From Phycisphaerales bacterium UBA6054 (GTDB lineage: Bacteria; Planctomycetota; Phycisphaerae; Phycisphaerales; UBA1924): DNA of 25,918 nucleotides. Location: positions 1 to 25,918 of the forward strand of contig DIYM01000111.1 of NCBI GenBank assembly GCA_002429045.1, read 5' to 3'. Positions 14,400 through 22,844 of the stretch are shown piece after piece. Position 1 is the first letter of the stretch; every line of letters begins with the position of its first letter. Under the pieces are notes generated by a model that was given only the letters and a program-made list of their open reading frames with translations, made no database searches and was not told the origin of the DNA. Position numbers and translations under genes: made by a program.

Positions 14400-14720
14400 A
14401 TGGGTGCCGGTTTGTTCGCCAAGCTGGTGGTCTTGGTGCTCGCTGTGGGCGGGACGGCGGTGGGCGTGCTTGCGTTGCGTCAGTCGCGTTTGCAGGCCGG
14501 GCACGAAGCCGCCGAGGCTCGTCTGCGGATGCGTGCCCACGCCGAGCGCACGATGGAACTCCGGGCGCGGATCGCGTCGCAGATCGCCCCCGAAGCGCTC
14601 GCCGAGCACGCGGGACGCCCGGGTTTGGTGCACGCGATCGAGGCACGCCCGGACACGCCCCACGCGGTGACGCGAGACGCGGACGACGCGTACGCGCCGG
14701 ATGATCGGTGGCGTCCGTGA
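14400..14720 (+). CDS. FtsL-like small bitopic division protein (candidate)
   Basis: The 106-residue protein has a transmembrane segment near the N-terminus (LVVLVLAVGGTAVGVLAL). A basic, helical stretch follows (RQSRLQAGHEAAEARLRMRA, then HAERTMELRARIASQIAP) that could form a short coiled coil. Size, topology and its place between rsmH and ftsI match FtsL, which forms a complex with FtsB and activates FtsWI. FtsL is too divergent for a sequence call, so this rests on context. The ATG at 14400 follows a GTG at 14397; no strong Shine-Dalgarno sequence is visible. The stop overlaps the ftsI ATG by one base (TGATG). The leucine zipper is weak, so the link to FtsL is inference. Confidence 0.6.
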   Translation: MGAGLFAKLVVLVLAVGGTAVGVLALRQSRLQAGHEAAEARLRMRAHAERTMELRARIASQIAPEALAEHAGRPGLVHAIEARPDTPHAVTRDADDAYAPDDRWRP

Positions 14721-16861
14721 TGCGCCACGCCAGGAGCGATGGGGCCGCGCGGCCGGGGGCGGATGGCATGGCCGCCGACCGCGTCGCGATCGGGCTGCGT
14801 GTGTTCGGTCTGCTGGCTCTGCTGGCGGTGATCGCGAGGGTGGTGCAACTCCAGGCGTTCCCGGGCGAGCAACTGCAGGCGGCGATCGACGCGAGGACAT
14901 CGGGCGCAACCATCGCATCGGTGCGGGGCGATCTGCTCGATCGGCGCGGTCGTCCGCTGGCGGTGACGCGCATCGGGTATCGGGTCGTGATCGATCCGAC
15001 GCTGGCCGAGGAGCACGCGGATCGGATCATCGTGGCGCTGGCTCGGGAGACCGGGGTACGCCCGGGGGAGATCGGCGGGCGGCTCATGCGGGCGATCGCG
15101 GAGAACCGGCGCCGGGTCGCCGCACACGGTGCGGGGCGCTCCGAACCGAGACGGGCGAACGGGTCTTCCGGCGTGCTCGCGGGCTTGGTCGGGTCGGGCG
15201 CGAACTCGGGGCGGGATGGGCCCGAGGGCCAGGGCGACGGGCCGCGGCTGCTGCGCTACGTCGCGATCCCCGACGTGCTGACGATCGATCAGGCGGACGC
15301 GGTGCGTGCGTTGCGTTTGGTGGTGCCGGGCGAGAACCGGCGCGGCGAGCCCGTCGAGCGTGAGATCCGTCTGCCGGGCGTATCGGTCGAACGCCGATCG
15401 GTGCGGGAGATCGTGGGCGGCGACGCGATGGCGCCCCTGCTCGGGAAGGTCGGTTACAGGGATTGGTCCGAACAGCGCATCGGCCGCCTCGGCGCCGAGC
15501 GGCTGTACCAGGACAGGCTCGAGGGCGCCGACGGCAGGTTCCGGTACGTGCGCGATGCGAGCGGGCGCCCGCTCTGGGTCGATCGGGGTGCGTGGAGCGA
15601 CGCGCGGGCGGGCGGCGATGTCCGCATGAGCATCGACGCGTCCATCCAGGCGATGGTTTACGAGGAACTGATGCGCGGAGTCGAGCACGCCGACGCGGGC
15701 GGGGGTCGTGCGATCGTGTTCGAGCCGCACACCGGTGAGGTGCTCGCGATGGTCGACGTGCTCCGGGATGTTCCGGGCATCGCCGAGGTGCCGTGGTGGG
15801 ACCCCGAGAGCGGGCAAGAGCGTCCGGCAGTTGTTGAAGACCAGCGCTACCGGTTGCTCCGCGAAGATCCCGGGCGGGAGGCAGAGCCCGCGCTGGGTCG
15901 CAACCGGTGCGTCGAAGATCTCTACGAACCGGGTTCGACTTTCAAGCCGTTCACCTGGGCGCTCGCGCACGAGCGGGGGCTGCTGGACGCGGAAGAGGTC
16001 CTGCGTCCCGAGTCGCGGGCGATCAGGACCCACTACGGGCGCCGGATCGAGGACGTCACGTTCAAGAACACGCTGACGTGGAACGATGTGCTTCGGTACT
16101 CGTCGAACATCGGGATGTATCACATCACCGAACGCCTCACGCACGAAGAAACGCGCGAGAACGTGCTCCGCCTCGGGTTCGGATCGTTGAGCGGGATCGG
16201 GCTGCCGGGCGAGACGGCCGGGCTGGTCCAGCCGCCCCGTGGTTGGACGAAGTACACACAGACATCGGTGGGCATGGGCTACGAAGTGGGAGTCACGCCC
16301 GTGCAGATGGTGCGTGCGTTCTCGGTGTTCGCGCGCCGTGGCGATCTGGCGGGCACGCTGCCGGGCGTGCGGTTGACCGCGGACGGCTTGGATGTCCGAC
16401 GCCCCGGGATCATCGGCGATGAGATCCTCGTCGAGCGGGTGTTCAGCGCAGAGACCGCCCAGGCGGTGCGGGAACCGATGCGCCTGGTCGTCGACAGGAT
16501 GGACGAGATGCGTCTGCGCACGTTCCCCGACGACGTCCCGGTGCGGTACTCGATGTTCGGGAAGTCGGGCACGGCGTACATCGCCTGCACGCCCCCGCCG
16601 GGCATGAAGCGCCCCGCGGGCATCGGCGGGTACTTCACGGATCAGTACAACTCCAGCTTCCTCGTCGCCGCCCCGGCGGGGGACCCGGCGATCGTTGTGC
16701 TCGTGGTGATCGACGACCCGGGCCCCGACGCGATTGCGCAGCGGCGTCACTATGGCTCGTGGGTCGCCGGGCCGGTGGTTCGGCGCATCGTGGAGCGTGT
16801 GCTCCCGTACGCGGGCGTGCCGGGGGACGTCGGGCAAGCGGATCGTTCGATGCCCGAGTGA
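14720..16861 (+). CDS. ftsI: Class B penicillin-binding protein, septal transpeptidase FtsI-like
   Basis: The enzyme cross-links peptidoglycan at the division site. The 713-residue protein has a transmembrane segment at about 22-45 and a pedestal/dimerisation domain beginning VRGDLLDRRGRPLAV (68-82). The transpeptidase domain has YEPGSTFKPFTWALA with the catalytic Ser406 (STFK), the SSN motif at 461-463 (YSSNIGMYHI) and KSGT at 615-618. The pedestal contains a low-complexity Gly/Arg insert at about 132-175, and the protein is longer than the usual 580-650 residues. The ATG at 14720 is chosen for its TGATG overlap with the preceding stop; GTG 14708 would add four residues. No murE or mraY follows, so the cluster stops here. 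PBP2/SpoVD-type paralogues are hard to exclude from sequence alone, but the dcw context favours FtsI. Confidence 0.92.
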   Translation: MRHARSDGAARPGADGMAADRVAIGLRVFGLLALLAVIARVVQLQAFPGEQLQAAIDARTSGATIASVRGDLLDRRGRPLAVTRIGYRVVIDPTLAEEHADRIIVALARETGVRPGEIGGRLMRAIAENRRRVAAHGAGRSEPRRANGSSGVLAGLVGSGANSGRDGPEGQGDGPRLLRYVAIPDVLTIDQADAVRALRLVVPGENRRGEPVEREIRLPGVSVERRSVREIVGGDAMAPLLGKVGYRDWSEQRIGRLGAERLYQDRLEGADGRFRYVRDASGRPLWVDRGAWSDARAGGDVRMSIDASIQAMVYEELMRGVEHADAGGGRAIVFEPHTGEVLAMVDVLRDVPGIAEVPWWDPESGQERPAVVEDQRYRLLREDPGREAEPALGRNRCVEDLYEPGSTFKPFTWALAHERGLLDAEEVLRPESRAIRTHYGRRIEDVTFKNTLTWNDVLRYSSNIGMYHITERLTHEETRENVLRLGFGSLSGIGLPGETAGLVQPPRGWTKYTQTSVGMGYEVGVTPVQMVRAFSVFARRGDLAGTLPGVRLTADGLDVRRPGIIGDEILVERVFSAETAQAVREPMRLVVDRMDEMRLRTFPDDVPVRYSMFGKSGTAYIACTPPPGMKRPAGIGGYFTDQYNSSFLVAAPAGDPAIVVLVVIDDPGPDAIAQRRHYGSWVAGPVVRRIVERVLPYAGVPGDVGQADRSMPE

Positions 16862-16881
16862 GCGCTGCGGGTTGGGCCAGG

Positions 16882-16896
16882 CCGGTGCCGCACCGG
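16882..16896. terminator. Weak hairpin after ftsI
   Basis: CCGGTG and CACCGG form a 6-bp stem with a three-base loop, 20 bases after the ftsI stop in the convergent gap. There is no T-tract. It may help termination but could be chance in GC-rich DNA. Confidence 0.3.
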
Positions 16897-17006
16897 GGAT
16901 TGATCGATCGGGGGTTCGGGTGGGGCGTCTCTGCTCGGCCGTATGCGTCACACGGATCCGTCATGGAGCCCGCGTCCGAACGCATCGGCGGGGTTTGTTG
17001 TCTCGG

Positions 17007-18044
17007 TCAGCGGGCCGCGGGCGATCGCCCCGCGATCGCGAGATCACGCCCGCCGGTGGCGACGATCCGGGCGACAAAGGCGCGGTAGCGGGCGTCCATC
17101 GCGTCGACGGACTCGCTCGGCCAGTAGGCGGCGATCGAGCCGCCTCCGAGCCTCCGGGTGCGCAGGAGCCGGGCCTCCCGCTCGCCGGCGGAGTCGGCAA
17201 CGCGTTCCAGTAGCCGCCCGCCCTGCGCGTCGCGCAGCAGCGTTTCGAGCCCCGGGCGGTAGCGGGCGTTGTCGGCTTCCATCAGGAAGTGCACGAGGGC
17301 CCAGGCCTGGGCGTAGTAGTTGAGCGCGGCCGATCCGCCCCGGTCGGTGTCGATCAGGTCCTGCGGGCGTTGGTTGAAGAACTCGGCGAGCGGGACGAGC
17401 GGTCCGGAACTCGCCGCCCTGCGGAGTTGGTCGAACCGTTCCTCGTTGGACCAGGGGAGGAACTCGGGGAGGTCCGGCTGGTCTGTTCTCCAGCGGAATC
17501 CCTCAAAGTAGCACGCGATCCCCTCGTCGAGCCAGACGGGCAGCGGATCGGTGAAGGAGGTCTGGACGTGCTGGTGCCATCCCTCGTGGGCGGCCATCAC
17601 GAAGGTGTCGCGCGGGCCGAGGTCATAGAACACGCCGCGACCGTTGAAGGAGTATCCGCCCCGCTCGATCCGCAGGTACGGGCGCGCACGCTCGCCGAGC
17701 AGGCGGCGGGTCAGGTGGTCCCATTCGCCCCGGGTGCCGAGCACGTAGGTCTCGAGCGGCTCGGTCCCCGGGCGGAGCGGGGTGATCGCGGTCAGTCGGT
17801 GCGCGTTGGCCAGTTCGAGGAAGTCGGGCAGTCGGGCTCGGAGCCGTCGGTCGCTGGTGGTCGTGTGCAGCCTGACCGAGGGCGTGACGATGCGCCAGCC
17901 CGGGTTGCCCTGGTACGCCCAGGGTTCTCGGTCGGCCACGAACGAGGGCGCGGCCGGCGGGGTGCCGTCGCGCACGGGCCCGTCCGAGGCGCACCCCGAG
18001 AGAAGCAGCAGAGCGGGGGCGAGCCGGCGGGCGGCCCGTTTCAA
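17007..18044 (-). CDS. Lipoprotein with DUF1570-like HExxH metallopeptidase domain
   Basis: The 345-residue protein has a lipoprotein signal peptide ending in the lipobox LLSGC (Cys18), so it should be attached to a membrane outside the cytoplasm. The middle contains FVMAAHEGWHQHVQTSF, a zinc-peptidase HExxH motif (His153, Glu154, His157). LPVWLDEGIACYFEGF follows, with Glu174 the likely third ligand, a gluzincin layout. DUF1570 proteins with this arrangement are frequent in planctomycetes (from memory). The start is TTG 18044, overlapping the valS stop (TTGA) with GAGG seven bases before; no ATG lies nearby. Substrates cannot be read from the sequence. Confidence 0.78.
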   Translation of the reverse strand: MKRAARRLAPALLLLSGCASDGPVRDGTPPAAPSFVADREPWAYQGNPGWRIVTPSVRLHTTTSDRRLRARLPDFLELANAHRLTAITPLRPGTEPLETYVLGTRGEWDHLTRRLLGERARPYLRIERGGYSFNGRGVFYDLGPRDTFVMAAHEGWHQHVQTSFTDPLPVWLDEGIACYFEGFRWRTDQPDLPEFLPWSNEERFDQLRRAASSGPLVPLAEFFNQRPQDLIDTDRGGSAALNYYAQAWALVHFLMEADNARYRPGLETLLRDAQGGRLLERVADSAGEREARLLRTRRLGGGSIAAYWPSESVDAMDARYRAFVARIVATGGRDLAIAGRSPAAR

Positions 18045-21000
18045 CCCAAGGCCTCGATCGCACGGCGGATGGTCTCGGCGTCCTGCTTCTTGCCCTCCAG
18101 TTCATCGCGGGTCTGCTGGACGAGTTGGGGCGGGGCCTTGTCTGTGTAGCCGGGGTTGGACAGGCGTCCCGCGAGCGCGCCGATCGACTTCTCGACGCCC
18201 TCGAGTTCTTTCAGCAGGCGGTTCTTCTCGGCTCCGGCGTCGGCCTGGTCGGTCAGGTCGCTGAGCCGGTGCTCGCTGCCCTCGAAGGGCAGCGCGGCCG
18301 ACACCGCGGGGGCGGCGTCGGTCGTGATCTCCTTGACGCCCGCCAGCGTTTCGACCAGCGGCGACCAGCGCCCGCACGCCTCGGCCAGCGCCGCGTCGGC
18401 GTGCAGCACGATCCGGCGCTTCGGAGGGACCTGCATCGAGGCGCGGACCTCGCGGATCGCGGTGACCAGCGAACGCAGGCGGTCGTACGCCTCCTCGGCG
18501 ACCTCGTCGCGCAGCCCGGCGTCGGGCTCGGGCCAGCCGGACTGGCAGAGCGTCTCGCTCGCCTTGGTCGGGCTGAACGTAAAGCCCGTGATCCCTTTGC
18601 TCGGCAGCGCCCCGACGCGCTCGTGCAGCGCCTCGGTGATGAACGGTGTGACCGGGTGCATCAGGCGCAGGATCGCGTCGAGGACCAGACGCAGCACGGC
18701 CGGCTGGTGCGGGTCTTCGCCCAGCGTTGGCTTGATCGACTCGAGGTACCAGTCGCAGAAGTCGCGCCAGAGCAGGTCGTAGAGCGCGTCGGCGTAGTCC
18801 TTGAACTGGTACGACTTCAGGGCCGCGTTGATCGACGCGGTGGCGGCGACGACCCGGCTGAGCATCCAGCGGTCGACCAGCGACAGCTCCTGCGGGTCGA
18901 TCGGCATGCCCGGCTTGACGGGGTGCTTCTCCAGCATCGACAGCGCGAACCGTCCGGCGTTCCACAGCTTGTTGCACAGGTTGCGCCCGATGTCGAACTT
19001 GGGGCTGGTGTTCTTGCCGGTCGACTCGTCCAGCTCGACGGGCATGCGGACGTCCTGGGTCTGCGTGGTCATCTGGCAGAGCGTGAAGCGCATGGCGTCG
19101 GCGCCGTGGGAGCCGATGATGTCCAGCGGGTCGACGCCGTTGCCGAGCGTCTTGGACATCTTGCGTCCCTCGCCGTCCTGGATCATCGCGTGGATGAAGA
19201 CGTCGGCGAACGGCTCGGGCCCGGCGTGGTCCTTGCCGTTGTCCTGCCCGATGAAGTAGCGGTTGAACATCGCCATGCGGCTGACCCACAGGGTGATGAT
19301 CTCGCGGGCCGTGGTCAGGACGGAGCTGGGGTTGAACGCTCCGAGCAGCCCGGTGAAGTCGTCGATGCCCGTGCCCGAAGCGGCGGCCGACGCGTCGGGC
19401 CAGCCCATCGTGCTCAGCGGCCACAGGGCGCTGGAGAACCAGGTGTCAAGGACGTCGGGGTCTTGCACGAAGCCGTGCTTCTCGAAATAGGCCTGGGCTG
19501 CGGGATCGATTGTGCAGACGTGCACCGTGTAGCGGCCGGCGGGCAGTTCGGTCTCGACGGCTTCGAGCGCGTCAAGATCTTCTCCCTCGAACACGCGGCC
19601 GTCGGACTCGCGTGTTAGGTGTGCCCAAGTCTTCGAGTAGGAATGCTCGTCGCCGACGGCGTGGTCGAGGCCGTTGGTTGAGATGACCTCCCACGCGTCT
19701 GTCGGGAATGAGCCGTCGCCGGCCACCTCGACGGTCAGTGTCCACACCGGGATCCGGTGCCCCCACCAGAGCTGGCGGCTGATGCACCAGTCGCGGAGGT
19801 TGTCGTGCCAGGTCTCGTAGGTCTTGGCGTATCGGGCGGGGTGGAAGGTCATGCGCCCGTCGCCGCTCGGGGCGATGGGGGTGGACTCGGGCCACTGGGC
19901 GAGCGAGGCGTCGGTGCGCTGGTCGGGGGTGACGGCACGCTGGGCGTTGCCGCGGAGCCGGTCGTCGGTGACGCGGCAGTACCACTGGTCGCTGAGGTAG
20001 GGCTCGATCGGGGCGTGGCTGCGGTAGCTGTGCCCGACGCTGTGGCGGTGGGGGCGGACGCCTCCGAGCAGGCTGCCCTCGGTGCCCTCGGCCACGCTGC
20101 GTGCTTTGAACTCCTTGGTGACGAGTTCGCGGGCGTCCTCGCGGGACTTGCCGACGAAGAGGTGGGCGTCGCCGATGTCCTCCCAGCCGTGCGCGTCGGA
20201 GATGGAGGCGTCGGGCGCCATGACGTTGATGTAGACGGACGAGGGTGTATCGCCGTTGGCGAGGACCATCTGCGAGAGGATGGTCTCCTCGTGGCGTTTG
20301 CCGAGCATCTCGTCGTTGGGGTCGTGGGCGGGCGTGACCTTGAGGAAGCCGGTGGACATCTCGGCTTTGGCGTCGCCCTCGGGCCCGCCGAACGCGACGG
20401 GCAGGACGACGTAGTCGTCCTCGATGATCGGGATGCGCCGCCCGACGATGGGGAGCTCGCAGAGCAGCCCCCGGAGCGACTTGGCGCGCGGGTCCTTCGG
20501 GTTGACGGCGACCGCGACGTCGCCCAGGTAGGTCTCCGGGCGTGTGGTCGCGACGGTGATCCAGGCCTGCTCGTCGTCGGGGTGGTTGTCGGCGCCCGGG
20601 TAGCCGCGGGAGGCGAGCTCGCCCCAGGTGACCGGCGAGTGGTCGGTGGGCGTGCTCGGGTGGATCAGCGGGTAGCGGAGGTCGTAGAACGCGCCGTCGA
20701 CCTCTTCCATCTCGACCTCGTCGTCGGCCAGCGCGGTCTGGGTGACGGGGTCCCAGTTGACGAGGCGCTTGCCGCGTTCGATCAGCCCGTCCTTGAACAG
20801 GCGGAAGAACGCCTCGCGGACGGCCCGGGCGCAGACGTCGTCCATGGTGAAGCGCTGGCGCTCGTAGTCGCAGGAGCAGCCCATGGCTTTGAGCTGGTCG
20901 GTGATGCGGGTCTCGAACTCGTCCTTGAACGCCTGGACCTTGCCGACGAACCGTTCGCGTCCGTTGTGGCCCTCGGCTTCGAGGGTGCGGTGCTCGGCCA

Positions 21001-21355
21001 ACGCCGGCTCGCCCGCTTCCTTGAGGCGTTTGTCGACCATGGTCTGGGTGGCGATGCCGGCGTGGTCGGTGCCGGGCATCCAGAGGGTCTCGAAGCCCTT
21101 CATGCGGTGCGCACGGATCAGGATGTCCTGGATCGTGTTGTTCAGGGCGTGCCCGAGGTGCAAGGCCGCGGTGACGTTGGGCGGGGGGATCAGCACGCAA
21201 TAGGGTGGGGCTTCGCCGCTGGCGACCCGTGAGGGGTCGGCGTGGAAGGCGTTGGCGGACAGCCACTTGTCCCAGACGACCGGCTCGGTCTCGGTGGGGC
21301 GGTAGGCCTTGCTGAGGGGCGGCTGGGTGTCTGGGTGGGCGTGCGTGGTGGTCAT
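18041..21355 (-). CDS. valS: Valyl-tRNA synthetase
   Basis: ValS charges tRNA-Val and edits misactivated threonine. From ATG 21355 (GGAAG just upstream) the protein is 1104 residues long, larger than the roughly 950 of E. coli. Signature HLGH is at 66-69 in PPPNVTAALHLGHALN, the editing-domain landmark KVTPAHDPND is present, and KMSKT (732-736) is the KMSKS-type loop. WWGHRIPVW and DVLDTWFSSALWPLSTMGWP bracket a segment of 96 residues, about 60 more than I recall for E. coli. The C-terminal region ends in a coiled coil (GAEKNRLLKELEGVEKSIGA). The frame extends upstream to 21550, but those residues overlap the divergent TPR gene. On the minus strand TACGAT at 21408-21413 is a possible promoter -10 with a leader of about 45 bases. 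Confidence 0.97.
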   Translation of the reverse strand: MTTTHAHPDTQPPLSKAYRPTETEPVVWDKWLSANAFHADPSRVASGEAPPYCVLIPPPNVTAALHLGHALNNTIQDILIRAHRMKGFETLWMPGTDHAGIATQTMVDKRLKEAGEPALAEHRTLEAEGHNGRERFVGKVQAFKDEFETRITDQLKAMGCSCDYERQRFTMDDVCARAVREAFFRLFKDGLIERGKRLVNWDPVTQTALADDEVEMEEVDGAFYDLRYPLIHPSTPTDHSPVTWGELASRGYPGADNHPDDEQAWITVATTRPETYLGDVAVAVNPKDPRAKSLRGLLCELPIVGRRIPIIEDDYVVLPVAFGGPEGDAKAEMSTGFLKVTPAHDPNDEMLGKRHEETILSQMVLANGDTPSSVYINVMAPDASISDAHGWEDIGDAHLFVGKSREDARELVTKEFKARSVAEGTEGSLLGGVRPHRHSVGHSYRSHAPIEPYLSDQWYCRVTDDRLRGNAQRAVTPDQRTDASLAQWPESTPIAPSGDGRMTFHPARYAKTYETWHDNLRDWCISRQLWWGHRIPVWTLTVEVAGDGSFPTDAWEVISTNGLDHAVGDEHSYSKTWAHLTRESDGRVFEGEDLDALEAVETELPAGRYTVHVCTIDPAAQAYFEKHGFVQDPDVLDTWFSSALWPLSTMGWPDASAAASGTGIDDFTGLLGAFNPSSVLTTAREIITLWVSRMAMFNRYFIGQDNGKDHAGPEPFADVFIHAMIQDGEGRKMSKTLGNGVDPLDIIGSHGADAMRFTLCQMTTQTQDVRMPVELDESTGKNTSPKFDIGRNLCNKLWNAGRFALSMLEKHPVKPGMPIDPQELSLVDRWMLSRVVAATASINAALKSYQFKDYADALYDLLWRDFCDWYLESIKPTLGEDPHQPAVLRLVLDAILRLMHPVTPFITEALHERVGALPSKGITGFTFSPTKASETLCQSGWPEPDAGLRDEVAEEAYDRLRSLVTAIREVRASMQVPPKRRIVLHADAALAEACGRWSPLVETLAGVKEITTDAAPAVSAALPFEGSEHRLSDLTDQADAGAEKNRLLKELEGVEKSIGALAGRLSNPGYTDKAPPQLVQQTRDELEGKKQDAETIRRAIEALG

Positions 21356-21424
21356 GGGCTTCCGCTCGGGAATTCGGCTCGGAATGGGGTGAACGCGTTG
21401 GAACCGCATCGTAGGGGGAGCCGA

Positions 21425-21430
21425 TAAGGT
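21425..21430 (+). promoter_or_regulatory. TAAGGT element before the TPR gene
   Basis: TAAGGT is followed by five bases and the ATG at 21436. It could be the -10 box of a leaderless promoter, or its AAGG core could be the Shine-Dalgarno sequence. Confidence 0.4.
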
Positions 21431-21435
21431 GGGGT

Positions 21436-22449
21436 ATGAACGGGAACGGTTCGGCGAAGATCTGGGGCGTGCTGCTGGGGGTCCTGGCGTTGGGTGGCGC
21501 GGGGTTCGCGGGCTGGACGCTGTATTCGGTGTCTCGGCCCACGCCGGCATCGATCGAGCACCAGCCGACCGAGGTGGGTGTCGCCACGATGCAGACCGTC
21601 GAGGCGGTGCTGGCTTCGGTCCAGCAACTCGTCAAGGACGAGAACTGGGCGGCGGCGGAGAGGGTCCTGTCCGAGTCGGTCCGGACGTTCAGCGACGATC
21701 AGGACCTCCGGTTGGCGTTCGGGGACTTCCTGATGACCCGGGAGCGTTGGGCCGAGGCGTACGACCAATACGCGGCCGCGATCTCTGCGGGGGCGGTTCC
21801 CGCGCAGACGTACTTCGCGGCGGGCACACTGGCGAACATGTCGCAGCGTCCGGAACTCGCGGCTGAGCATTACCGCCAGGCGATGACGGCCGATCCGAGC
21901 ACGCCCGAGTATCCGCTGCATCTGGCGAGCATGCAGATGAAACTGAGCGACTGGAGTGGTGCCAAGGCGTCGCTGGCGCTGGCGGGCCGGCTGGCCCCGG
22001 AACGGGCCGAGGTGTGGGGCATGTACGCCCAGGTGGCGTTGAATGAGAACAGGCTCTCGATCGCGCAGCAGCAGGTCGAGAAGGCGAGGCGGCTTGAGCC
22101 GCGTGAGCCGGCGTGGGTCCTGATGGAGGCGAGGGTCCGCAAGCGTGCGGGCGAGCCGGGGCGGGCGTTGGACCTGCTCGGTGCGCTGCCCCAGGCGGAA
22201 CTCGACCGGCTGGACACGCTCGAGTTGCTGGCCGAGTGCTACGGGATGCTGGGTCGTCCGGGCGACGCGGCGTCTCGCTACATGGACGCGGCCGAGCGTG
22301 ATCCGGGCAACGCGTCGCTGGCGTTCGAGACGGCGTTGTGGTTGCACCGGCTGGGCGAGACCGGTGAGGCGGTCGCTTGGGCCGAACGAGCGCGGGGTTT
22401 GGGGCACCGCAAGGCGGGTGCCTGGCTCTCGGCGCAGGCCGAGGAGTGA
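21436..22449 (+). CDS. Membrane-anchored TPR-repeat protein
   Basis: The 337-residue protein has one N-terminal transmembrane segment (VLLGVLALGGAGFAGWTLYSV, about 11-32). From about residue 55 it consists of helical tetratricopeptide-type repeats, for example AEAYDQYAAAISAGAV, then AAEHYRQAMTADPSTPEYPLH and IAQQQVEKARRLEPREPAW. A run such as DAASRYMDAAERDPGNASLA ends the series. The canonical A-x-Y and D-P positions recur at a spacing of 34 or so. Such proteins act as scaffolds for protein complexes; with this topology the repeats would face the periplasm or lie outside. It is divergent from valS (80 bases apart). No enzyme signature is present and the partner is unknown. Confidence 0.85.
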   Translation: MNGNGSAKIWGVLLGVLALGGAGFAGWTLYSVSRPTPASIEHQPTEVGVATMQTVEAVLASVQQLVKDENWAAAERVLSESVRTFSDDQDLRLAFGDFLMTRERWAEAYDQYAAAISAGAVPAQTYFAAGTLANMSQRPELAAEHYRQAMTADPSTPEYPLHLASMQMKLSDWSGAKASLALAGRLAPERAEVWGMYAQVALNENRLSIAQQQVEKARRLEPREPAWVLMEARVRKRAGEPGRALDLLGALPQAELDRLDTLELLAECYGMLGRPGDAASRYMDAAERDPGNASLAFETALWLHRLGETGEAVAWAERARGLGHRKAGAWLSAQAEE

Positions 22450-22455
22450 CCGCGT

Positions 22456-22734
22456 TCACTCTGTCGGATCGCGTCCCTTGACCTCGACCATCCGCTCGGA
22501 CGACACCGCCCAGGGGTCGCGCGGATCGGCGGCGCGGACCGGTCGCTGGTGGCGGCGCCTGCGCCGGCGGCGGGCGCTGAGCAGGGCAAGCACGCCCGCT
22601 GTGGCGACCAGCGTGATGCCGAGGAGTGTCACCAGCGCAAACATCGCCCAGCCCCGGCGCGAGGCGTCGGGCGTCAGTGTCCCCGCGGGGATCTGCGTGG
22701 CCAGGGTCATCAGGGTGGCTTTGAGGGCGGGCAT
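22456..22734 (-). CDS. Small single-pass membrane protein, function unknown
   Basis: The 92-residue protein has one transmembrane segment (GWAMFALVTLLGITLVATAGVLALL written in two parts: GWAMFALVTLLG and ITLVATAGVLALL) and a basic stretch SARRRRRRRHQR. A polar tail ends the protein. The topology is N-out/C-in by the positive-inside rule. ATG 22734 is chosen over the longer frame to 22842, which would overlap the prfB leader. TAGAAT at 22743-22748 stands eight bases before it and may be its -10 box. The gene converges with the TPR gene, six bases apart. I do not recognise a family. Confidence 0.6.
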   Translation of the reverse strand: MPALKATLMTLATQIPAGTLTPDASRRGWAMFALVTLLGITLVATAGVLALLSARRRRRRRHQRPVRAADPRDPWAVSSERMVEVKGRDPTE

Positions 22735-22742
22735 CGGCACGG

Positions 22743-22748
22743 ATTCTA
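22743..22748 (-). promoter_or_regulatory. TAGAAT -10-like box before the small membrane gene
   Basis: TAGAAT on the minus strand is followed by eight bases and the ATG at 22734. No Shine-Dalgarno sequence is present. Confidence 0.4.
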
Positions 22749-22844
22749 CGGATGCCCGGGACGCTCGGATCCTACAGTTGTGACCACCCGCGTCCGGGCG
22801 ATGTCGCACCCGGGCCGCGGGCACCCCACGCCAACGGAGCACCC

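Noticed and set aside
14480..16951. Minus-strand open frame of 823 codons opposite ftsI.
   Set aside because: The plus strand encodes an intact penicillin-binding protein; the antisense product has no recognisable fold.
18125..21232. Long open frames on the plus strand opposite valS (about 500 codons each).
   Set aside because: They are antisense shadows of a real synthetase gene. Their translations are compositionally odd (rich in Gly, Asp, Val, Arg) and match no family.
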